Origin: Zygnema cylindricum
Taxonomy: Eukaryota; Streptophyta; Zygnematophyceae; Zygnematales; Zygnemataceae
Assembly: GCA_037447655.1 (NCBI GenBank)
Contig: JBBHKE010003075.1
Span: 65,883 to 91,375, forward strand
DNA: 25,493 nt
Direction: 5' to 3'
Shown: piece by piece, positions 8,831 to 16,905 of the stretch
How the letters are laid out: every line of letters starts with the position of its first letter
Position numbering within the stretch: position 1 is the first letter of the stretch
Notes under the pieces: model-generated
Told to the model about the DNA's origin: nothing
Seen by the model: the letters and a program-made list of their open reading frames with translations, nothing else
Database searches by the model: none
Translations under genes and position numbers: made by a program

Positions 8831-10117
8831 TTATAAGAACTCCAGGACTAAGAAACTATTCCATTATTTTAGTCGAGGACAACATTTTTGTGCAGTATTG
8901 GATAACCACATCTTAGTCCAGCTAATATATAACTTATATCAATTTTGAAGACATAACATACATATAATACGTATGCAATTATACAATACATATGTACATA
9001 TGTCTGCAAGTATGTTTATACTATATACTATATACTATACCGGCACTAGAGTACTTGACCAGAGATTGTTCAGAGAACTCTGGGCCATAAAGAAATAGAA
9101 AAAATTGAACCAAAAAAGTGAACCAAATTCTAGCACGACGACAAAGTTTTCATTCAAAATTGGTGGCTGAATCTAACTCTATTCCAAATTAAGAAACCGT
9201 ATTAAAAACAAAAATTGATAAAATTCCAATTTCAGTCCAATGAACAAGCTGAAACATTTCTGATCCAATCATAAAAATATCAGCCATTAGTGGGTTATTT
9301 TTTTACTTATTTTTGTTCCAAAAGAAAGAAGACTTTCAACAGATTCTCTCAACAGTTTCTTTCAAAAAAAACTTTCAAAGTCCTTTAAACAAATTCTTTC
9401 ACAAATTCTTTCCCCTTCAACATTTTTTCGGCAAATTTTTTCAGCAAATTCTTTCAAAAAATAATTTCAACATTTTCTCAACGAATTCTTACCTGTTTCA
9501 TTGAATCGAAACCTTGTTCATATCGATCAACTTCAAAGTTGACTGCAAATTTGTAACAGCCTCAGCTTCAAAATTGCAGTTACCATACTTCTCATTAGTA
9601 TCTCTCTTCTCCCTCTCTCTCTTCTCCCTTCATTTTCAGTCAACGCAGAAACCTTGGTTTCTAATACCACTTCTCAGTCACCCAAACCACAATTTTCCAC
9701 CCAATTATCCCCATCTCAATTTCCACTGTCCCCTCCATTCTCCTCCCCTCCATTCCCTTCCTCTCCACTCTCCTCCCCTCCATTTTCTTCTCTTTTCCCA
9801 CCCTAAAAACTAAAGCTCGAATTAAAGTTGCAAAACACTCCGTACTTGCTTCCAAAAGAACAATTTTCTCCATTTAGAATCAATTTAAAACAAAAGTTTC
9901 CAAATTTCTTCCGAAATTTGCCAAAATTAAGGGCCAATCCTTGTAAAAACAATGGTGAAAGCAGTTCAGCTTTTCGGTAAAATAACAATTTATAAACACA
10001 CTTTAGCAGAGAGTTTCATTCAAATATTTTTGCGGAGAGACGTAAATTTTTCGGGTTTTCCACTACTCATCGTTGCAAAATGATAGTCATTTAAAGAAAC
10101 TCAAACCTTTCATAAAC
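8831..10117. other. Intergenic AT-rich sequence with local low complexity
   Basis: It contains an AT-dinucleotide-like patch (8935-9045), a stretch of degenerate CAAATTCTTTCA words (9330-9500) and a C/T-rich patch (9595-9800). None of the open frames has recognisable protein content or splice support. Confidence 0.5.
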
Positions 10118-10917
10118 AAATAAACAACTTTATTTTGTTATTGGAGGTCTTTCGTAAAACACAATTATCTCATTGAGATACAATATCCAAAAAATATAAC
10201 TCTCCTTATTTCGCTCCATCTATTTTGTCATCGTCCCAAGATTACTAAAAAACAAAGAAAAAAAACGCTAAACGCCCTAAAAAAAACAGCCAACAATTTC
10301 ATACAAGTCCACCATGAAATTATCTACCTCCGCTTTTTTCTCCTCCTCCTCCTCCTCCTCAAAACCCAATTGTAGAATTTCATAAAAGTTTTGCTTCACA
10401 AACAAACACATTTTTTAAATCAAAGTGAAGATAGGACAAAACAAGAGAAAAAAGGAAAGTCAAATTCCCCTTCCACAAATACCACTATTTGTACACAACC
10501 ATTAATGATACATTAAAACTGTTTCCTAAGTTCAATTTCTTTCTAAAAAAAAACCTCTCTCTAAGTCAAATTCCTTCCTCAACCAAATTTTCTTCCAAGT
10601 CAAATTTCTTTCCATTTCTTTCCAAAGTCAAAACTCTTTCTAAGTCTATCGGTCTCATAAGCGTCTATTTAATACACTGTAATTTGTACCATATGGTACC
10701 AGTTTGGACCCGATGAAAAGACTATTCGTGCTGTAGTACCTTTTATAAAATTCACGCGCTCTTATCTTTCTTGTTTACACTTTTGAATCGATAAAATTTT
10801 AAGAGATTTTCCAAAAATCATCACTGTTGTTGATTTGACATTCGTGGTCCTACTCGCCGTATAAAAGTCAACCACCAAAAACTCAACTTCTAACAAGTCA
10901 ACCCATCGATTAAAAAG
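10118..10917 (-). other. Probable 3' flank/UTR of the BED gene
   Basis: On the minus strand this lies downstream of the BED stop codon. It is AT-rich, holds a (CTC)n patch at 10340-10360, and has an AATAAA on the minus strand at 10129-10134, too far away to assign with confidence. Confidence 0.35.
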
Positions 10918-12003
10918 TCAAGAACTATCATTAATTGCCGTAATTGGTCTCTCAGAGGTATCCGTCCATCCCTCCGGGGGAACCACAGCATATTTCCATC
11001 CGTCAAAAGCCATTGGACCACTTGTCTTCTCAAAACCATCCAAATCCACACTAATTTTCTCCATTGGAAATTGTTTCTCCGAATTCTCAACACTTTGCTC
11101 TAATTTGGAGGGTGAAGAGGGAGAGGGGGAAGGAGGAGTAAACCCTATTTTTGAGGGTGAGGAGGGAGTAAGCACTACTTTCGAGGGTGAAGGAGGAGTA
11201 AACCCTAATTTGGAGGGTGAAGGAGGAGTAGCAACCTCTAATTTGGTGGGAGAGGGAGGAGTAAGCCCTAATTTGGAGGGTGAAGGAGGAGTATTAAACC
11301 CTAATCTGGACGGCGAAGGGGGAGAAAACCCTAATTTGGAGTGTGAAGGTGGAGGAGCAATTTTTCCAGCTGCAAAACCATTGATAGCACGACACATGTC
11401 GATAAAAAAGGGAGACTTTGATATGGAAAAGGGGATAGAGTGGGCAAAAAAGTATCTTGCAAGTGCTCTCTCGCCTTCCGATTTAGAGTTTTTCATTTTC
11501 CTTCTCGTAGTTTTTTTCGCAACTCGTCGGTTTTTATTATTATTATTATTATTCACCATCGTCGGCGTGATATCGATCCTATCTTCGTGAAAAATATTCG
11601 CTTCTTCATCACTAATTTGTACATTGTTATTTGTCGTGGTTCGCGTACCTTCTCCTTCTTCTTCGTCGTTCATATCATTTTCAACTTTAATACCATTTCC
11701 ATTTCCATTTCCATTTCCATTTTCAAGATCCAAAGTCATCCTTTTTCTTTTCATCGACGACGGCAATTTTCCGTCGACCGAAACCCGATGTTTCCTCTTA
11801 TTTTCTTCGATTTCGAATAAATCTTTCGCGACGGAGTTGGGAACTTTGAGACAAGGAGTCCTTTTTTTGGATCCTCCAATGAGATGGTCACTTAATACTG
11901 TGGCTCCTCCTACAAAAGAAAGGGAACAATATTTGCAAGTAAACTTATAGTTCCCTCTAAAGGGGTATTTATCATGGGCATGTTCCCAAACATCAGACGC
12001 CAT
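10918..12003 (-). CDS. BED zinc-finger protein derived from a hAT transposase N-terminus, with SPSKLGFTPP repeats
   Basis: A single open exon of 361 codons. The chosen ATG (12003) begins MASDVWEHAHDKYPF, the usual opening of plant hAT BED fingers. An in-frame GTG/ATG further up (12192) would add 63 residues of unlikely sequence. Residues about 1-65 carry CKYC...DHLIGG...TPCLKVPNSV, a BED zinc finger (DNA binding). Residues about 174-211 (ALARYFFAHSIPFSISKSPF and following) match the segment just before DUF659 in hAT transposases. The DUF659, RNase-H-like catalytic and dimerisation regions that should follow are absent. Instead there are about seven degenerate PPSPSKLGFT repeats and a short C-terminus ending in TAINDSS. 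The middle is acidic and Asn-rich, with NGNGNG and NNNNN runs. The frame has no disabling mutation, which fits either a domesticated DNA-binding protein or a recent transposon fragment. A typical hAT transposase is roughly twice as long. Confidence 0.72.
   Translation of the reverse strand: MASDVWEHAHDKYPFRGNYKFTCKYCSLSFVGGATVLSDHLIGGSKKRTPCLKVPNSVAKDLFEIEENKRKHRVSVDGKLPSSMKRKRMTLDLENGNGNGNGNGIKVENDMNDEEEGEGTRTTTNNNVQISDEEANIFHEDRIDITPTMVNNNNNNKNRRVAKKTTRRKMKNSKSEGERALARYFFAHSIPFSISKSPFFIDMCRAINGFAAGKIAPPPSHSKLGFSPPSPSRLGFNTPPSPSKLGLTPPSPTKLEVATPPSPSKLGFTPPSPSKVVLTPSSPSKIGFTPPSPSPSSPSKLEQSVENSEKQFPMEKISVDLDGFEKTSGPMAFDGWKYAVVPPEGWTDTSERPITAINDSS
11100..11375 (-). repeat. Coding minisatellite for the SPSKLG repeat domain
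   Basis: On the plus strand, units of the form GAGGGTGAAGGAGGAGTAAA-CCCTAATTTG repeat about seven times with 27-36 bp spacing. The minus strand reads (P)PSPSKLGFT. All unit length differences keep the frame. Confidence 0.85.
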
Positions 12004-12009
12004 ATTGCC

Positions 12010-12100
12010 AAAAAAATGAAGGGGAGGGCGGGAAGGCGCGGGCCAGGGAACGAGCGGGCGGAAAAAGACGGGCCAGTTGGATCGGGAGATCGCCGAGTCG
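12010..12100 (-). promoter_or_regulatory. GC-rich leader just upstream of the BED start codon
   Basis: A local island rich in G, C and CpG (GGCGGGAAGGCGCGGGCC and GAGCGGGCGG) abuts the start codon at 12003 in otherwise AT-rich DNA. It is probably 5' UTR or core promoter. No TATA box is evident. Confidence 0.35.
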
Positions 12101-12264
12101 GAAAAAAGCAAATCGAAATCCAGCAGAATGTTTTCGCAGGATAGAGAGAGAGAATAAAAAAGAAGAAAAAGTTCAAAAAGGGAAAATAACATGGAAGTTA
12201 AGGAGTTAAAGGTGAAGAACAGATAAACCTAATGGATGAAAAGTTTGATCCACTTCAGAAGTTT

Positions 12265-12356
12265 GATGTGCTTTAGGTTATTGAAAAGTACAGTAATGAT
12301 CCGCTTTTTAGGGTTTATTGAAAAAGTACAGTAATGATCCGCTTTTTAGGGTTTAG
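12265..12356. repeat. Two tandem 37/38-bp copies upstream of the BED gene
   Basis: TTGAAAAGTACAGTAATGAT...CTTTTTAGGGTTTA occurs at 12281-12317 and 12318-12355, almost identical, with a decayed partial copy just before (12265-12280). The near identity points to a recent duplication. Confidence 0.85.
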
Positions 12357-12471
12357 TGAAAAACATGAGCTTAAAGACGAACTACCGTACTTTTTTCTGT
12401 ACTTTTGGTAGTTGGTACTGTCAGCAAGTGTTTTAACGTGCGATAACATCAAAAGTTGCAGTGCGCACTTA

Positions 12472-13092
12472 ATTTCAGAGCGCACAAATTGCTTTAAGAG
12501 TTTAAGTACACCGTCGATCGTATTTAGCGTCTAGAAATTATTAGTGTGTTGAATAATTTAGTGTCATGTACACTAATTTCGACTTAGAAAAATTTCGAAA
12601 AAAAAGTTACACACTAATTTTTCAACGAACGCCAATATGGGTACAGCTGATTTGTCGAGAGGATAATCACAGTAATATAGGTAAAAGTACAAATTCTGAC
12701 AATTCGTACACTGTCGCATACTTTCACTCTAATTTAATTCCTAACTCTAATTTCGGTTACGCGACAAATAAATGTACACTAAAACAGGTACAATTATGAA
12801 ATCTTTTAAATCGTACACCGAATCGTGGTTGTATCTTATTTATCCGTACTTGTATAATTAAAAAGTACATTTTTATACGCACCGACACGTTCCGTACTCC
12901 ACACTAATAAAAAATACATAAATTAAAATGGTGTACAGTAATTGTTCTTCTCGTAATTAGCGTACAGGAAAAATTAGTATCATTTACCCTATTTTAGGTA
13001 AAACCCTCAAAATTTAGGGGCGCTGAATTAGTGTTCAACACGCTAAATACGATCAACGGTGTACTTATTTGAGTGCATAGTGCGTCTGAAAT
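12472..13092. mobile_element. Non-autonomous inverted-repeat element (MITE-like), 621 bp
   Basis: Imperfect terminal inverted repeats lie at 12472-12530 and 13040-13092. Each begins ATTTCAG(A)..GCAC when read inward, and they share a 25-bp core with one mismatch (12506-12530 against 13040-13064). The inside has no coding frame; it is rich in GTAC and CACTAATT words. I cannot see a convincing target-site duplication, so the outer ends are uncertain and the superfamily is not assigned. Confidence 0.6.
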
Positions 13093-13386
13093 GAACGGTT
13101 GGATTTCACCCCCTCGTACTTTTTGGGTTTACTATGGATCAATCCGTTACCATTAATCGCAGAAGTCACCGGCATTCGGGGATTTTTGTTCCTACGACAA
13201 AAATAACGATGGTAAAACCATCTGTCACAAAAGGGGTAAAAATGGAATAACTTTTAAAGACTACAAGAGTCACAAAAATGAAAGCTACGGTACCTCTAAA
13301 AACTTAACACTAACAAGACAATACAAACAAAACCAAATATCTAAAACTAAAACACAAAAGTAGACCACCTACAAAAAAAAAAAAAC
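13093..13386. other. Intergenic, nothing recognised
   Basis: A short flank between the inverted-repeat element and the decayed coding region, ending in an A-rich run at 13370-13386. Confidence 0.5.
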
Positions 13387-14922
13387 TTAGACGAGTCTAC
13401 CGATAAACAAGCTAAGGTCCACAACCACGGAGATCATGAATGTGGACGAGGTACCTTGGTGAAAGGTTGGGAAGACCCTGTCTATCATCTGCCATCGTGC
13501 TTCGTCAAAGAAGGGTTGTAGTTTGCGCTCGCTTACCGACAATTGATACACGTTGACGGTAGAACGCGGCCAAAGGGCTCGACGGAGGACTCCTCGAAAC
13601 CTTGAATTCAAACATTTTGCGCGCGCATTGGTGAAGGAAGTCGTCAAATGATTTGTCCAAAGATCCAAAATTCTACACAGCAACTAGGACAAATTGATCT
13701 GACGGGTCTGAGTGAGCTTAGTCTCTTTCCATGGTGGTTGCTTCGTCCCAAGCCACTGCACCTGATTGTAAAGCCACACAAAATGAAACGTGTGTCCCGG
13801 TCGGATCCATGAGAACCACATCGCCAAGGGTCCTCCCAACATGATGGAGGAAAACTTAGTCAACTCGATGGCTCCAAAAACCTTTCGATTGGGGTCGAGG
13901 CGGGAGTACAGAAGAAATCTCTTGTTTGATGGTGTACCATGCCTCAATTCCAATAGCAACAATGATATCACACACCAAATCATGTATGACAATACGTTCC
14001 CCACCATGTGATCATCTTCAACATCAACAAGTTGGTTGCAAACCCAACAAGGGACCCCAAAAAATTGAAGGTGAGGCAAAACCTAAACGTAGCCACAAAG
14101 CAAATGGACACTACTCAGGCGACAAACGTAGTGTGTAAAAAGCACCGGCTTGATGCCCAAAACACAAACGTAAACGTTCGCGGGATTTAGCATAAGTTAA
14201 CGCCTCTAAGAGGTTCTAAAATTCAATGGCGGCTACTTGCTCAAATGTACGTTGTTGAGGTTGGAAGTAAGTGTCAACGATGAAAAATTGGAAAAGTGGA
14301 ACTTGGCTTCCAGCGCCAGGGGGTAGTAGTGCACGAGTCGAGAGGAGAGCTTGTGAAACAGGAAAAGGCATTCCTCCACCTTAGGGGCAACTTGAGTTAG
14401 AATAGGGAAATCGTCAACAATGAAGCGAGAAGTAATGGTGGGCACCACTAAAGCCCAACTTCCCAAATAAAGCGTTAGCACATGTTTGCTACATAAATAA
14501 AAAATAAACAACTGGACGGATTCCCCCAGCTAACTCAAAAACAGCCACAAGTCGGGTGACATAAAGAAGTTCGATTACATTGTGGGGGACATGTGGACGA
14601 GCCATCTCGGACGCTACTGTAAAAAAATGGTCGAGGCCTAGGAATGGGGTCTCAAGAGGAAATATATATATTGAAGTAGTTCATAAACAGTTCCACAAAG
14701 CCTGCCTGCTGAAAGGTGGGGGGATCTGGTGACGGACTTATTAAAATCTTCAAGATCTGGATCAATCGTTGCATGAGGACAATGCCTTTCAACAAAAGAA
14801 AGAACATCGTCAAACGTTGTAGGGTGCAACAAATGTAAAGCTTCAATAGTTACTGCCGACAACAAAAAAGGCGGGAAGGGCCAAAACACTCGCGCAACCC
14901 GAACAACGAAGAAAGACAGCAC
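13387..14922 (-). pseudogene. Possible decayed coding sequence (transposon or gene relic), minus strand
   Basis: Four open blocks on the minus strand (14922-14638, 14511-14233, 14079-13684, 13683-13387) all lie in the same phase although they are separated by stops and gaps; the last two are divided only by one TAG (13684-13686). Composition is less AT-rich than the flanks and the translations look protein-like, for example FGVPCWVCNQLVDVEDDHM and ARAKCLNSRFRGVLRRALW. An alternative frame over 14512-14637 reads MARPHVPHNVIELLYVTRL, suggesting a frameshift or an intron. I do not recognise the family. The C-x2-C...DDH pattern faintly recalls the zinc-binding region after reverse transcriptases, but this is weak. 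Confidence 0.3.
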
Positions 14923-15035
14923 GCTTCAGTAGCAATGGATCTTTTTAATGGGGCGCGACCTTGAGGAGGTGAGACAAAAGGACCAATTACTCGATTTGTT
15001 TGCTCTTGGTGCAAAGACTCCCAATCATCACGCAA

Positions 15036-15900
15036 AAATCACAGGCATCGAGCCTTGGTCTAGCGCTGCTATCTCCCTCTCGGGGTGACAAAATTAAACC
15101 CTAAAGAGTAAACATGAATAGAAGGTGCCATGCTGCTTCATTCGCTTCATTTGTGAACCAAAGATAATGTAACAGTGAAGCCGCTACCAATTCTTCTCGT
15201 TACAGGAGTAAAAGTACATGTAAATGTACCTTTGTTTTTATTCATATTTGCGACTAAATTATTTGACCACCTTTGATCGAGTGGTATGTGACAAGTAGCA
15301 ACAAGGATGCTAAGGAATTCTTTTGAAAATGTTTATTGAAGCCTATTTTTCCAAAAGCTCCAAGCCCTTTTCTGCACGTTGTGGACAACCATTTTATTCT
15401 TTCCCTCTTCTTTGCGTCATTTCTTTTTCACCATGCATATAATCATTGTATATATGGTTATTCACTAACTCTTAGGGCGCGCTTTTGTTACACTCGCCAC
15501 TCACTTGTTGAACCGTCCTCCACTCAAATGTTCACTTACTCATAGACTGCTTTGGCTCTAATGGGAAGTGTTTTGCAGTCTAATTGTATGTCTTGTAAAC
15601 AAGGCGTACTGTATTTTCTATACAAAATTCCGCGTGTGTTTTTCATTCGTATATGTTGGTTCGGTTATTTTTCTTCTTCACTTTCAATCGGAACGGTCCG
15701 ATTGAAAATCCGACACGTGTGCACAAGAAAAGATGTTTTAAGAGGCTAAAAAAACATTAACACTAAGCAGTTCAAGGTGTACTGATATAGATGTTTATAA
15801 ATGCGAAGGTACAAAGTACGAAATAGTAAACCGATTCAAAACTTGTCAATTAAGACAAAAGAAACATTTGTCATAAATTCTGACACGCAAAAAATCACAC
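15036..15900. other. Intergenic, nothing recognised
   Basis: No frame with recognisable protein content, no repeat structure and no RNA gene that I can see. Confidence 0.5.
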
Positions 15901-16755
15901 ACTCCTCCCCGAGAATAAAAAGGAAAAAAAAAAACATCTTTATTCATATCGAACATCCATAAAACATTTATATTTACACCTTCAATGTTAAAATCTTTTT
16001 TAAAATCTTACAACCTTTTTTTCCTTATCTTCCTATTTCCTATTTACTTTTTTTCCTCTTTTTTTTTTTTTTTTCACATCTCAATCGTCCTACTCATACG
16101 AAAACCCTAACTAAAAAAAACCCAAAAAAAAAAAAAAAAAAAAAAAAACAAAAATAGGGTGGAGAAAACAAACTAAAATCATAATGATTTTTCTCTCGTC
16201 TTTTTAAAATCTTCTCTTCAGAACCACATTTTATCGAAAGAGTGAAAATTTCTCTCATAAACACTAAGTGGAAAAGTGATGTTTTTGGAAAGATTTCAAA
16301 AACAACAGAAATAAAGAAAATCTCTTTTTAATAGAAGGAAAGATGTTTTTTTTACTAAGACTTTTTCATAAAAGCTTTTCTTTTCATCATATGGTTTTTT
16401 TTTCCATAAAAATAAAAGCTTTTTCCCCACGGAATTATAAGCTTTTTTCCCCATAGAACTTTGCTTTTTTTTTTCCTTCTTCCACCAAACCCAAGTATAT
16501 TTTCGTTTTTTTCCGTAGAAAATACGAACTTTTTCAACAGAAACATGCATATTTTCTTTTATAAAAGCTTTTTTTTTTCTTCCTCGTTTTCCGCAAACAT
16601 TACAACCTACCGAAAAAAATAAAAAAAAACACCTCTGATTTTGTAAAAACAAACCTTACCTCAAGTAAGGTTTGTACCTCAACAACTATTGGTGAAAAAA
16701 AAAAGGGTTTCGAGTATAGATTTTCCACTTTTTCCGAAATAGAAACTGACCATCT
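15901..16755 (-). other. Probable 3' UTR and flank of the DGK gene
   Basis: On the minus strand this follows the DGK stop codon. It contains A/T homopolymers (poly-A about 16118-16148 on the plus strand) and several AAAAGCTTTTTTCCCC-like units at about 16370-16590. An AATAAA on the minus strand lies near 15940, about 815 nt after the stop, with nearer signals absent. Lys-rich minus-strand frames here reflect composition. Confidence 0.4.
16370..16590. repeat. Degenerate AAAAGCTTTTTTCC units
   Basis: At least four imperfect copies of (AT)AAAAGCTTTTTTCCCCA occur near 16370, 16416, 16438 and 16562, mixed with T-runs. Confidence 0.5.
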
Positions 16756-16905
16756 TCAATGCATTTGAAAAACCATTTCTTGTAACAAAGCTTTCCTTTG
16801 AGTCGCGTTTATAATTCCTTTATTTTCGGCGTTTTCTAAAACCTCTCCCATTATCGCCACCGCCCTTTGAATAGGTTCTCCCGAAGCCCTTTTTAACATA
16901 AATGC
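16756..16905 (-). CDS. DGK: DGK terminal exon
   Basis: Found by translating after an acceptor (GGATTTAACAG) 1.66 kb downstream of the previous exon. It reads [40 protein letters not shown] and LQEMVFQMH, then TGA at 16756-16758. Arabidopsis DGK1 ends FMLRRASDEPRGHAAAIMNE...NASQKKVLLQQMA, so the identity is clear although the 50-codon exon has no start codon of its own. Confidence 0.93.
   Translation of the reverse strand, partial: AFMLKRASGEPIQRAVAIMGEVLENAENKGIINATQRKALLQEMVFQMH

Noticed and set aside
8590-8930. CRISPR-like array because of regular spacing at 8487-8830
   Set aside because: Units are diverged along their whole length with no identical repeat and unique spacer pattern, and the DNA is eukaryotic.
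11105-11950. Plus-strand frames with EGEGGVNPNL repeats
   Set aside because: Antisense shadow of the BED protein; the minus strand has the BED finger and the longer coherent frame.
10918-12192. Complete autonomous hAT transposon
   Set aside because: No RNase-H-like catalytic region or dimerisation domain is found on either side, and no hAT-type ends with an 8-bp duplication could be seen.
13684-14079. Retrotransposon zinc-binding region after reverse transcriptase
   Set aside because: Only a faint C-x2-C...DDH pattern, without the rest of the domain or a reverse transcriptase nearby; kept as an unidentified relic.
16090-16160. Retrotransposed poly-A tail at 16118-16148
   Set aside because: No target-site duplication or upstream element body is visible; other A/T homopolymers are common nearby.
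16296-16652. Lys/Phe-rich minus-strand frame downstream of DGK
   Set aside because: Arises from A/T homopolymers and AAAAGCTTTTTT repeats; likely 3' UTR.
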